From Chrysochromulina parva (taxonomy: Eukaryota > Haptophyta > Prymnesiales > Chrysochromulinaceae), in assembly GCA_002887195.1 (NCBI GenBank), contig PJAB01000090.1, positions 1 through 43,864 of the forward strand: 43,864 nucleotides of DNA. Direction: 5' to 3'. The notes beneath the pieces were generated by a model. That model was not told the origin of the DNA. It made no database searches and saw only the letters and a list, made by a program, of their open reading frames with translations. Both the position numbers and the translations under genes were made by a program. This document shows, in pieces, positions 8,130 to 16,737 of this stretch (the stretch's first letter is position 1; every line of letters starts with the position of its first letter).

Positions 8130-9050
8130 TCACCTCTTCTTACCTTTCCCTTTGCCGCCATCCCCGCCTCCGGGGCCGCTGGTGCATCTACCCGTCTCCT
8201 CGAGCAGCGCTCGGGCGGTGCTCGCAATGTACTTGAATCGAACAGGACCGAGCAGGACTCCGCCAAACCAGCGCGAGACAACCACTAGCACATTGTTCAC
8301 GTTGGCCAGCTCAAGGAGCGCCGCCAGCTTGGTGCCCGAGCTCGACTCACCGTCGTCGTCATTGTCCGACACCTGCACGCCTCTCTCGTCGACGTAGCGG
8401 TAGGCAAGCATGTTGTGCGTAGCTCGTGCAATGCGCTTATCGGAGAGCAGACGAGCAAGTGCCCATTTGACGTGCCCCATGGACGTCACGGTGGCGACGT
8501 GCGCCTGGAACTCCTCCGAAGGCCCACTCTTGGGCGGATGGAAGGACGCACCACTGGTGACCTCGACCGCAAATGACGGGTCGATGGATTCAGCGCCAAA
8601 GTGGCGCACACGTTGACCGTAGCGGCTGGTGGCCGGCATGAATGTGAAGCCGCTCGCATCGGCCATCGCAGAGGCCAGCTGGTCAATCTGCTGGTCTGCA
8701 TCGGCCACAGCAGCGACCGCGGCGGCTTCGGCGGCCTCCGACTCTGCGCGCTCGGTGAGAGCCTCCCGTAGGTGCTCAGCCCATGAGTAGACGACCTCAC
8801 ATCCATCAAACAGCCAAGTGATTTCGGCTACCAACGCTGCGCGCTCGTCATCGCTGAGAGCTGGTATGTGCAACACTGGAGTGGGCGGTGAGGTGGACGG
8901 ATAGTCATCTGGCAGAAAGCACTCGAGAATGGCGCCATTTACTCCGAGATCGATGATCCATGGCCCAGCCGCGTCGCCCTCTAGGGCGTCCGCGTAGATG
9001 GCGTGCAGCGCCTCGTGTTCCGCAGCACGGCGCAATGCATCAGTCTCCAT
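8130..9050 (-). CDS. IMPACT: IMPACT/YIH1 homologue (RWD domain plus UPF0029 Impact domain)
   Basis: A 306-residue protein from the ATG at 9050. Residues about 1-110 form an RWD domain: EHEALHAIYADAL, then a FLPDDYPSTSPPTP turn, then a VYSWAEHLREAL helix. After an Ala/Asp-rich helical linker, an Impact/UPF0029 domain (about 155-290) carries its hallmark patches: NMLAYRY, the acidic SDNDDDGE, KLAALLELANVNNVLVVVSR, WFGGVLLGP and RFKYIASTARALLEE. It ends in a basic KGKGKKR tail. IMPACT/YIH1 proteins bind GCN1 through RWD and restrain GCN2, limiting eIF2alpha phosphorylation during amino-acid starvation; that role is inferred by family. Both domains appear complete and in the usual order. Overlapping plus-strand frames are shadows. 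Confidence 0.9.
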   Translation of the reverse strand: METDALRRAAEHEALHAIYADALEGDAAGPWIIDLGVNGAILECFLPDDYPSTSPPTPVLHIPALSDDERAALVAEITWLFDGCEVVYSWAEHLREALTERAESEAAEAAAVAAVADADQQIDQLASAMADASGFTFMPATSRYGQRVRHFGAESIDPSFAVEVTSGASFHPPKSGPSEEFQAHVATVTSMGHVKWALARLLSDKRIARATHNMLAYRYVDERGVQVSDNDDDGESSSGTKLAALLELANVNNVLVVVSRWFGGVLLGPVRFKYIASTARALLEETGRCTSGPGGGDGGKGKGKKR

Positions 9051-9421
9051 GCTTTGGCAGGGGTCGTAGCCGCCCCTACAACCCCTTCGCTTTGGCAAAA
9101 CATCGCCGCGAGACGATCCGCGCTTTTTCGAGACCCGCAAGCCGCGTTGTCGCGCACACACCACACCGAAGGTGTGGGTCCACGGACACTCGAAGAGGGG
9201 GGGAAGTTCGGTGCAAAGTTTTTGGGGCCGGATCCTTGAAAATCCTCGCCGGTGTGATAGTCCACCGAGCGACGCGACCACTGCGTGGCAGTGTTTCGCG
9301 TGGTAGTGGCTGGTCCGGGTACCGGTACCAGTAGCTCGGTACCGGTACCTTGTGTGTCGATTCAACTGACCCTTTCTCAAGTTTTGGACACGAATGATGT
9401 CGGAGCCCCCTTCATGCCCCT
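9051..9421. other. Intergenic, 371 bp, with a GGTACCGGTACC pair
   Basis: This is the upstream region of the IMPACT-like gene and the 3' flank of the next gene. It contains two copies of the palindrome-rich GGTACCGGTACC at 9318-9329 and 9338-9349. Nothing else was identified. Confidence 0.6.
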
Positions 9422-10552
9422 TCACCAGATGCACTGCGTCACCGGGCCACAGTCCGTACTTCGTTGAACATTATCAGAATCCATCTTTTGTGTCCTCACT
9501 CGCTCGCGGTTTGTGCGCAGCCGTGCCGCGCAAGTGGTGTGAAGAACCGCATGGCCATCGTCCACTTCATCAAGGGACGCATTGAGATGGCCGAAGTCAT
9601 AGTACTCGGGACAACGGTTCTGAGGCTGAACAAGCCAAGGCTTGAAGCGCCAGAAGCGGGACACTGGCAGCGGGCAACTGAGGTGAGCGTGGACATTGCA
9701 TTGCTCGTGAAGGAAAGGGCAGTGCATGCTCAGGTCGAAGCGCCCTGTGCCCCTGTCGGTTCCTCGTTCCCTCATCAAGTAGATGTACGTAAAGAGCCCT
9801 TGGTCGGTGTTGCCGCCGACAAAGTCCCAAGTGTTGCGCTGCACCGCTCGGGCCAAGCGGAAGCGCACTCGGTCTCGCGCCAGCAACAGGTCGTGCGGTC
9901 GTCCGCTCAGGTTGAACCCATGTGTCAGGTTGAAACGAAGCGTCTCGAGCACCTGGACGCCCACCTGAAAGAGCCTCCGATTAGGCTTCAGCAAGAAGGT
10001 GCAACCATTGAAGGGCGACTCGAAGTCGCCAGTGGCAAGTAGATCCGACGGCATGTGGCGGAATCGGTGAAGCTTGAGGGGCCATTGATTCGCATGCGAC
10101 TCCATGACTGACCTGTTGAAGAAGTGGTCCACTTCCAAGTCGGACGAGTAGATTGCCGCATATTCAGTCATCCCGACGTACTGCCACTTCATGAGATTCG
10201 TTTTCATTGCCCGATTCTTTCGGACAAGGCCACCATCTCGGATGTTGTGGTGAGCCGATGCGTGCCAGCGGTCAACGAGCTGCGAGAAGTTCGCATCAAA
10301 TGGTAACACTCTTAGGAGCTTGCCGACGGCCGAGCACTCTTCACGCACGAGGCTCACATTGTTGGTGAGCACGACAACCTCTGCAAGGCCGAAGCCCATC
10401 AGCCGTGCCATGGCCGCGGCATTGAGACACCACTTGGTGATCCCGCAAACAGCATTCTCTGGCTGCTCGGATGGCACGTCGGCGATGGTCGCGAGCGCGA
10501 GCGCTCGGCGAGATATCGCGCCGAGTCGTCGGCGACCGTCCGCACTTTCCAT
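9422..10552 (-). CDS. Putative GT-A-fold glycosyltransferase (glycogenin/GT8-like)
   Basis: A 376-residue protein from the ATG at 10552, the first true ATG in the frame. The layout resembles nucleotide-sugar transferases: an early GLAEVVVLTNN strand; KWQYVGMTEYAAIYSSDLEVDHFFN, where DLE could act as the DxD-type metal site, here cited as MKWQYVGMTEYAA and IYSSDLEVDHF; FNGCTFLLKPNRRLF; DFVGGNTDQGLFTYIY; and HLNA near the end. Similar patches (a DxD strand, then N-G-x-x-x-x-K-P, then DQ) occur in glycogenin-type and other GT8 enzymes. No signal peptide is visible on this start, so it is either cytosolic or lacks an unseen 5' exon. The family call is moderate and the substrate is unknown. It is a different protein from the GT8-like gene at 6353. 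Confidence 0.6.
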   Translation of the reverse strand: MESADGRRRLGAISRRALALATIADVPSEQPENAVCGITKWCLNAAAMARLMGFGLAEVVVLTNNVSLVREECSAVGKLLRVLPFDANFSQLVDRWHASAHHNIRDGGLVRKNRAMKTNLMKWQYVGMTEYAAIYSSDLEVDHFFNRSVMESHANQWPLKLHRFRHMPSDLLATGDFESPFNGCTFLLKPNRRLFQVGVQVLETLRFNLTHGFNLSGRPHDLLLARDRVRFRLARAVQRNTWDFVGGNTDQGLFTYIYLMRERGTDRGTGRFDLSMHCPFLHEQCNVHAHLSCPLPVSRFWRFKPWLVQPQNRCPEYYDFGHLNASLDEVDDGHAVLHTTCAARLRTNRERVRTQKMDSDNVQRSTDCGPVTQCIW

Positions 10553-10755
10553 GCTGCGTGAGTCGTTCGCACGTGCAAGACAAATCAAGTCAAGTCACGG
10601 TATCGGTTTGACGTGGAAGTGTGTGGGCCGTAGGGAAAAGGTCAAATTCATCCAGACAACTTCTCTCTTGCGTGGAGACAGGAGAGCCCCGGGGCATCTA
10701 CGGGGCATCCTCAGAACCACACTCGCGGCGCCCTGTGTGCCACCTGCACCATCGG

Positions 10756-11382
10756 TCAATTGAAGTGCATCGAACGCTTGTGGAACGCATTGTTGGGTTG
10801 TTTGGTCACTTTCGGGCGATGCCTCGGCGCTGGCACGGCCGGTTCAGCGGCGGCGGACGTACTTTCGACCCCATCCTCTGCATCCTCGCCTGTTAGCTTG
10901 GCGATGCGCTTGCGCAGGTGCGCTGCCGTGTGCTGCAGCGCGTTGAGGCGCGTGTCGCGCGCCATCGCTGCGTAGTCGGTGCCGTGTTTTGCCATAAGCT
11001 TGAGCAGCACGATGCGCTCGCCCGCTGGCACCGGCCGAATCGTCACGAGGCCCTCCGGAACCTCTAGCTCAAGCTGATGCACGCCACCAGCCGTCGAGCC
11101 CACCGCCGCTGCGGCGCCGCCGGTCGCCGCGGGCACGTGTTTGATCGGTTTGAAGCCGGTGATCGTCTCCTTCACCGCGCCAATCTGGTTGGCATCCGCC
11201 ATCAGACCAAGCCGCGCGTAGTTGGCAAATTGTGACTCCTTCTCGTTGTAGTCAAGTGCAGACCCCTGGAAGCGCTGCGAGCGACCCACGCGCTTCCCCA
11301 CCGCCTTGCCGATGCCCTTGGGCTTATTTTTTACTTTCACGATCGTGCTGCGCCTCCGATTGGACTTCTGCGAGCGTGGCAT
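10756..11382 (-). CDS. NOP16: Nucleolar protein 16 (NOP16)
   Basis: A 208-residue protein from the ATG at 11382. The N-terminus MPRSQKSNRRRSTIVKVKNK is typical of NOP16, followed by a WxxxxN-like region replaced here by LDYNEKESQFANYARLGLM. The second half has the conserved helical segment MAKHGTDYAAMARDTRLNAL and QHTAAHLRKRIAKL (family pattern YGxDYxxMARDxKLNxxQxTxxQLRRRI). It ends in a basic tail NAFHKRSMHF. NOP16 is a 60S pre-ribosome assembly factor in the nucleolus. A Gly/Ala insertion near residues 75-100 is the only lineage-specific part. The gene lies downstream of, and on the same strand as, XPC/Rad4, with a 197-bp gap. Confidence 0.88.
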   Translation of the reverse strand: MPRSQKSNRRRSTIVKVKNKPKGIGKAVGKRVGRSQRFQGSALDYNEKESQFANYARLGLMADANQIGAVKETITGFKPIKHVPAATGGAAAAVGSTAGGVHQLELEVPEGLVTIRPVPAGERIVLLKLMAKHGTDYAAMARDTRLNALQHTAAHLRKRIAKLTGEDAEDGVESTSAAAEPAVPAPRHRPKVTKQPNNAFHKRSMHFN

Positions 11383-11579
11383 CCTTTGCTTGTTGTTCGC
11401 GGTTGTGTGGACGACGAGGCCCTCGTTCGTGCGGGCTTGCGGACTCAAAATCAAGTTCCGTCGTTTTTCCCCGTTTTTTCCAGAAAGTGAGAAAAAGAGG
11501 ACAGGTAGACATGTAACAAAAGCATGCAAGCAAGAACACGGCAAAGCCGCGCCGAGCTGACGCCGAGCTCACACCTCAA

Positions 11580-14303
11580 CTACGATCCGTCGTCCAGATG
11601 CGCGTACTGCCTTTCGATGCGCTCGCGCACCGCCATGCTGCGCAGCAGCTGACGCCAGAGCGCGAGTGCCTCCTCGTGGCACTCGTGCGCCTGCTGGTCC
11701 TCGGCCTGGTCGCGAATCGCCGCAGACGCCTCGCGCAGTAGCTGGGCGTGCTCGATGCACACGACGGCGCCCTCAATCTTGGGCACCGCGCGCCCGTCGT
11801 GCACGTCGAAGCCCACCATCGCGGGTGCCGCGTCAAGCCCGAGCTGACGCGCTGCCAGCATCACATGCGGCTCACGCAGATGCACCGTGCCATGGGGCAG
11901 GTGCGCAGCGGTCCACAACTCGACATGGCCGTGCCTCGAGCGCGGCACGACGCCACCTACGGCGCAGCCGGGCGCGTGTGGAACTGTCTGCCACTCGCCG
12001 TAAAGCGCCGTCTCGGGCGCGCTCGGCGCGCCGTCAAGCGGTGGGAGCGGCGCCTCGCCCTCAGCGGCGGCAGCGGCGGCGGCGGCGGCGGTGCGCGGAC
12101 CGTCCTTGGATGCGGCACCATGCCCCGGCCTGGCCTTGACCATCTTGACTGGCTCAGAGTCGGGCTTCAGATCGCGCCCGCGTCGGAACCATGACTGCTC
12201 GGAGCGCAGGTCGAAGAGCGCCGAGCGCGGGAAGACGGCTAGGCCCTTGACTCGCCCAACTGACGGCGTGGACGGAGGCCAGATGCACTGAGATGCTTTG
12301 AGGTCACGATGGAGTACGTAGAGCGGATGCTTCTTGAGCTCAGCGAGCGTCGAGGGCACTGGCTCGCTGCTCTCGCGCCGGCGCAGCTCGTCAGCGTCTG
12401 CACGCTCCGCCGCTTCAGCCGTGGCCGTGTCTGTGGCCGGGTGAGCGGGGAAGGGCTCGTCGTTGATGTCGTCGAGGTCAATGACGACGCGCGTTGCCGC
12501 GGTGGATGGGCCAGCTGAAGAGTGAGACGCGGAGGCCGCCGAAGGCGTCAGGAGCGCCCGCGCCGGCGTCCCCTCCGCAAGCGCAGAAGCGTCGGCGTAT
12601 GTGGCTGCACGCGCAGCGTCCCACCACGTATCGTCTGTGCGAGCGGCCTTACTGGCAGCGAGCTGGCTAGCGTACCGGGCGGTTACATCGGATGCTGTGC
12701 CTGCACTGAAACCGACGATGTAAGCCATCGCATGCGCTGGACGCGCGCGGGCACCCTTTGGGAGCAGCAGCCGCGAGCTCACGATCTGATCTCGACGGTC
12801 GAGCAGCAATCTGCCGGGCTGCGCACCGTCGAGGGCTACCCAGCGCGGCGGCTCCGGCAAAAAGGCCTCGAGCCACAACGGCACGTGCGGAGCATCGGCC
12901 GGTGGCTCGGTGGGCGTCGCATCGAGCTTTCCGGGTGGGGATGGCTTGAGAGGCGGCGGCTGGAGCGCGAGCACGAGGCGCGCGCGCAGGCCTGCCGTAC
13001 GCAAGGCTGCGAGAACCAGGAGAGCCATCTGAGTCGGTGTGGCACTGCCGCGCTGTAGAGCCTCGAGCAGCACGTCGCCGCTGTGTGCTGCCTGGCCGGG
13101 GCCCGCGGTGCACGCCCCACTCGTGGCCGTCGCGTCCGCCTCGAGAAGGCGCGCCGCCAGCGCCTCAACGGCCGCGCGCGTCCTCCCCGAGCGCGCAGAT
13201 GGAGGCTCGAGGAAAGGGAACTGGCCTGCCACCGGCAGCACGCGAGGCATGGATAGGCCCACGGCGGCGAGGGTGGGCAAGGAGCACGTGCGAGGGGCTG
13301 TGAGAAGCCGCTGGGCGAGCGGAGCCGCCGCGACCACGCACGGCGACGGCGTGGGGCGAGCGGCGCGCTCGATGAGGCGAACCAGCAGCCATGCGTTCTC
13401 AGACGCGTGACGATCGCCGCCGTGACCCGTACTGCCGCTGCTGTTGCTATCTCCGCTGCCGCCGCCACCACTGCTGCCCCCCCACATGCTGTCGTCATTG
13501 TCTGCGTGACCCTCGTATACATGGCTTCGACCGCGCCCTCGTGCGCGGCCTGCCGCCGCCGCAGCTGCACGGCCAGCGCCGCGACCTCGGTCAAGACGAG
13601 CCGCGGCTCCTGCTCCGGCGGACTGTGCGTCCATGCGCGCGTGCAGACTCTGCGCGATGGCACGGACCGTCTCCGCCGTTGGTGGCCTGCCGGCACTAGC
13701 GTGCAGCGACGGCGGCAGGAGCGTGAGCAGGTGGCTCTGTAGCATGGGGTCGTCCGCTTGATCGCTCAGCAGCCGGCCATGAGCCAACCAGCATAGCACG
13801 CCGGCCCGATGTAGCTGCTCGCAATGCTGCCGACGGTCCGCATTGTGCTTTCGCTTGAGTCGGCGCAGCTCGGCCTGCTCGGCGGCGGTTTCCTTTGCAG
13901 TGGGCTCCGCCACCGCGGCCGGGGCAGCGTCCTTGTCGTCGTCGTCGGCGTCATCACCCAGTATTGCAGCGTCCACAGTGACATCAACATCGAGGCCCAG
14001 CGAAAAGCCAGCGGAGGCAGCGCCCTCATCGTACTCGTCTTCATCGTCATCGTCGTCATCGGCATGACGGGAGGGTTCGGCCTCGACAGCGTCCTCCCAC
14101 TCGTCCTCGTCCTCGTTGTCGTCGCCAGCAGCATCTACGTGCTCGTCTTCTCTGGATCGCAACCAGGCGGCAGCTGGAAGTCCTGGAAGAGATGACGGCG
14201 TGGCAGGTGCTGGATTGGCCTCGTCTTCCGCGCGCCTCCGCTTATTTCCCGTGATCAATCTGTCGAGATTGCGCTCGGACGAGGCGCCAAGCGCTCGCTC
14301 CAT
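11580..14303 (-). CDS. XPC: XPC/Rad4 DNA damage recognition protein
   Basis: A 907-residue protein from the ATG at 14303. No earlier ATG exists in the frame, and this start leaves about 210 bp to the divergent neighbour. The N-terminal 150 residues are strongly acidic and low-complexity, followed by a basic segment and Gly/Ser-rich linkers. A transglutaminase-like (TGD) region follows, with MALLVLAALRTAGLRARLVL and a HVPLWLEAFLPEPPRWVALD strand pair. Beta-hairpin domain 1 begins near residue 645 with VPSTLAELKKHPLYVLHRDL. BHD2 (LFDLRSEQSWFRRGRDLK) and BHD3 near residue 790 (RHGHVELWTAAHLPHGTVHL) follow. The order TGD-BHD1-BHD2-BHD3 is that of XPC/Rad4, which with RAD23 initiates global-genome nucleotide excision repair. 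The length is close to human XPC (940). A CGG-type repeat near 12062-12098 encodes a poly-alanine run. Confidence 0.9.
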   Translation of the reverse strand: MERALGASSERNLDRLITGNKRRRAEDEANPAPATPSSLPGLPAAAWLRSREDEHVDAAGDDNEDEDEWEDAVEAEPSRHADDDDDDEDEYDEGAASAGFSLGLDVDVTVDAAILGDDADDDDKDAAPAAVAEPTAKETAAEQAELRRLKRKHNADRRQHCEQLHRAGVLCWLAHGRLLSDQADDPMLQSHLLTLLPPSLHASAGRPPTAETVRAIAQSLHARMDAQSAGAGAAARLDRGRGAGRAAAAAAGRARGRGRSHVYEGHADNDDSMWGGSSGGGGSGDSNSSGSTGHGGDRHASENAWLLVRLIERAARPTPSPCVVAAAPLAQRLLTAPRTCSLPTLAAVGLSMPRVLPVAGQFPFLEPPSARSGRTRAAVEALAARLLEADATATSGACTAGPGQAAHSGDVLLEALQRGSATPTQMALLVLAALRTAGLRARLVLALQPPPLKPSPPGKLDATPTEPPADAPHVPLWLEAFLPEPPRWVALDGAQPGRLLLDRRDQIVSSRLLLPKGARARPAHAMAYIVGFSAGTASDVTARYASQLAASKAARTDDTWWDAARAATYADASALAEGTPARALLTPSAASASHSSAGPSTAATRVVIDLDDINDEPFPAHPATDTATAEAAERADADELRRRESSEPVPSTLAELKKHPLYVLHRDLKASQCIWPPSTPSVGRVKGLAVFPRSALFDLRSEQSWFRRGRDLKPDSEPVKMVKARPGHGAASKDGPRTAAAAAAAAAEGEAPLPPLDGAPSAPETALYGEWQTVPHAPGCAVGGVVPRSRHGHVELWTAAHLPHGTVHLREPHVMLAARQLGLDAAPAMVGFDVHDGRAVPKIEGAVVCIEHAQLLREASAAIRDQAEDQQAHECHEEALALWRQLLRSMAVRERIERQYAHLDDGS

Positions 14304-14513
14304 TTGCGCGACGTCCTCCACAGGTGTGAATTCGCGGTTAATACTCTGTCCCCCCCACGAAAGCGTCACGCTGTGCCGGGGGAAAAAGTGTTTGCGAGGT
14401 TTCGTTAAGGGTGGTTTCCTTGTTCGTTTCGCGGTAGACTTTGAAACGAACCGCGTCGAAACGAACCGCGGCCGACGCGGTGCGTGCGTCGTGCGCCAGT
14501 CCAATCACAAGCC
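14304..14513. promoter_or_regulatory. Shared promoter of XPC/Rad4 and the small membrane protein gene
   Basis: About 210 bp lie between two divergent ATGs. It contains two nearby AACGAACCGCG-type repeats at about 14445-14470 (GAAACGAACCGCG repeated at a spacing of 17 bp). No recognised core-promoter element was seen. Confidence 0.5.
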
Positions 14514-14942
14514 ATGGCGAAGACCACGTCCACGAAGAAAGTCAACTCGGCGCCCCAGTCGCCCGCCACCGTCATCGCGGATTGTAAAACTCCGCCATCC
14601 GCGTCGTTGACGCCTGTCAGGACCCATAACTCACTACTCGGGCTCGCGCTTGCACTCATGCTCGCTGGCGTTGCCTTCTGGGGCGCAAATGCACTCTCCT
14701 CTGCGTCCTTGGTACCCTTGCCCTTGCCCTTGCCGCCATGCACCGCCTGCACTGCTCTCAAAGTTCTTGACGAGGATGGCGCTTCCACCGTCGACTACGC
14801 GGGCATCACGTTCAAGGTCAAGGATTCCTCGGCCTTCATCGCGAGCCCAGAGGCGGCCATCCCCACGCTCACCAAGCTCAGCTACGCGTACTCGTACTTG
14901 ACGGGCGTTGAGGCCCCTGCTGTTGTGTGCTCATGCCTTTAG
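14514..14942 (+). CDS. Small predicted single-span membrane protein, unknown function
   Basis: A 142-residue open frame starts at 14514 in a good context (GCCATGG). After a Thr/Lys/Pro-rich cytosolic-looking head of about 37 residues comes one strong membrane span, LLGLALALMLAGVAFWGANAL. The mature part is short, with a CTAC pair and a KSSAFIASPE-like stretch after TVDYAGITFKVK. I do not recognise the family. Support is the single-frame continuity, the start context, the membrane segment and the divergent arrangement with XPC/Rad4; no homology is evident. The 3' end could be wrong if an intron is present. Confidence 0.5.
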   Translation: MAKTTSTKKVNSAPQSPATVIADCKTPPSASLTPVRTHNSLLGLALALMLAGVAFWGANALSSASLVPLPLPLPPCTACTALKVLDEDGASTVDYAGITFKVKDSSAFIASPEAAIPTLTKLSYAYSYLTGVEAPAVVCSCL

Positions 14943-15533
14943 AAGTCGCGTGGGCACCCTTTTCCATGCGGCGGACTGATACAGCACCATGGTCTTTTAT
15001 CAGCATGGTCTTGTGTCTCTGTCTGCCGGGCGTGTGTATGGTCGTCTCTTGTCACGTTCACGTGTCAAATCACAAATGCAGCGTGAGTCACATCAGTGAG
15101 TGAGTCAAGTGCGTGAGTGAGTTCGAGTGAGCCAGGCCAAGGTCCCCAGTTCCACAAACGATGTGCCATGCTTCGAATGGACATCTTGTTTCTCGCTCTC
15201 AAACTCTCGCTCGCGTGAGGTGGGCCCGTGACACATTATTCGGTGACACGCGCCGCTACACCGACGTATCCGGTGGATGGCAACCCCGTGGCACCCATCA
15301 GGGTGCTCCCCCGCCCAGCGTAACTACTGAACGGAAGCCTCTCCCACCCCGCACCCGGGCGTCACATGCAGCATGCACATGCAGCGCCTTGCCACGCATG
15401 CTGCACGCGATCACCACGCCTCAGCCACCACCCACCAGAGACCAGAGACCAGTCACAAGTCATCTCATGGAGATGCGCATTGGACGCCTTCTCTAGATTG
15501 GAAGACTCTCGCCCTCTAGAGTCTTGCAAACAG
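14943..15533. other. Intergenic, 591 bp, between converging genes
   Basis: It contains a patch of GTGAGT/GTGAGTC-like short repeats (about 15075-15135) and a 9-bp inverted repeat GCAGCATGC (15368-15376) / GCATGCTGC (15396-15404), which could form a hairpin about 130 bp past the malate dehydrogenase stop. No gene is supported. Confidence 0.55.
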
Positions 15534-16544
15534 TCAGTTGATAGCAACTGGCTTGATGAGCTCCTCCGCCAGGGCCCGCTCCTCTTTGAGCTCCTTGTGC
15601 GTCGCGTCCATGCGCGTCTTCGAGAAGGCGTCGATCGGCAGCCCCATAACGATCGTCCACTCGCCTTGATCGCACGTGACCGGGAAGGAGTAGCAGATGT
15701 CGCTGTCGACGCCGTACGCTCCCTCCGACTGGAAGATGGCCATCGAGACCGCTCGGCCGTTGGTGCCCTTGATCCAGTCGCGCAGGTGGTCCGCGATCGC
15801 CACGGCCGCCGACATGGCCGACGAGAGCTTGCGCGCTTCGATGATCGCCGCGCCGCGCTTTTGGACCTTGGTGATGAACTCGCCCTCGAGCCACGCAGCA
15901 TCGACGACGCTGAGAGCCGGGGTGCCTTTCACCGTCGCGTGGCGCACGTCGGGGTACTGCGTCGACGAGTGGTTGCCCCAGATGAAGACGCCTGCCACGT
16001 CGGTCATCGCCACGCCAGCTTTCATGGCCAGCTGCGACGTGGCGCGGTTGTGGTCGAGCCGCGTCAGCGCAGTGACATTCTTCGCCGGTATCTTGCCCCC
16101 CATTGCGGACAGCAGGATGGCCGCATTGGTGTTCGCCGGATTGCCCACGACGAGGCACTTGACGGTCGGCTTGGCGTGAGCGGCGACCGCAGCACCCTGC
16201 TCATTGAAGATCTTGACGTTCATTCCCATGACGTCCTTGCGCTCCATGCCCTCCTTGCGGGGGAAGGCGCCAAGGAAGACGCACACGTCCGCATCCTTGA
16301 AGGCGACCGCCGGATCGGTGGTCCCCACGCTGCCTGCGTAGCATGGGTATGCGAGATCCTCAAGCTCCAGGATGACACCACCCAGCATCGTCATCGAAGG
16401 TTGGATGTCGAGCAGCCCGAGGAAGACGGGTTGATCCGCGCCAAAAACTGACCCATCGAGCAGCTTCGGGAGCAGGCTGTAGGCGATCTGGCCCGCAGCA
16501 CCAGTCAGCACCACTTTGATGGGAGCCTTGCCCGGGACACTCAT
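15534..16544 (-). CDS. MDH1: NAD-dependent malate dehydrogenase, cytosolic type
   Basis: A 336-residue protein of normal family length from the ATG at 16544. The Rossmann motif TGAAGQIAYSLLP is at about residues 14-26, with the acidic LGLLDI at the end of beta-2. The active-site loop reads GAFPRKEGMERKDVM, with both substrate-binding arginine regions. LVVGNPANTNA and the LTRLDHNRA segment follow. The catalytic histidine is in IWGNHSSTQYPD. The sequence pattern is that of the MDH1/cytosolic group rather than mitochondrial MDH2, and there is no transit peptide, so a cytosolic malate-oxaloacetate interconversion is expected. The long plus-strand open frame over it is a shadow caused by codon bias. 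Confidence 0.96.
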   Translation of the reverse strand: MSVPGKAPIKVVLTGAAGQIAYSLLPKLLDGSVFGADQPVFLGLLDIQPSMTMLGGVILELEDLAYPCYAGSVGTTDPAVAFKDADVCVFLGAFPRKEGMERKDVMGMNVKIFNEQGAAVAAHAKPTVKCLVVGNPANTNAAILLSAMGGKIPAKNVTALTRLDHNRATSQLAMKAGVAMTDVAGVFIWGNHSSTQYPDVRHATVKGTPALSVVDAAWLEGEFITKVQKRGAAIIEARKLSSAMSAAVAIADHLRDWIKGTNGRAVSMAIFQSEGAYGVDSDICYSFPVTCDQGEWTIVMGLPIDAFSKTRMDATHKELKEERALAEELIKPVAIN

Positions 16545-16737
16545 GATTGCCTCGTGGAAGGACTTCGCGTATTGATGACATCAAGGTTTCCTACAAGAAC
16601 ACGAGCCGATTGCAATTGCAATTATGTTGAGATTTTGTTGAGATGACATGTACCTGAGACTCCCACACCTGTCCGTCTCTGTACACTCATCCGGGGTTTG
16701 TCCGAATTTCATGTTGGGATTCGGTCATCCTCGAACG

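Noticed and set aside
12062..12098. CGG-rich stretch as a possible regulatory microsatellite
   Set aside because: It encodes a poly-alanine run within XPC/Rad4 and needs no other explanation.
15366..16451. Plus-strand open frame of about 360 codons
   Set aside because: It is antisense to malate dehydrogenase, whose motifs are complete. High-GC third positions create such shadows throughout the window.
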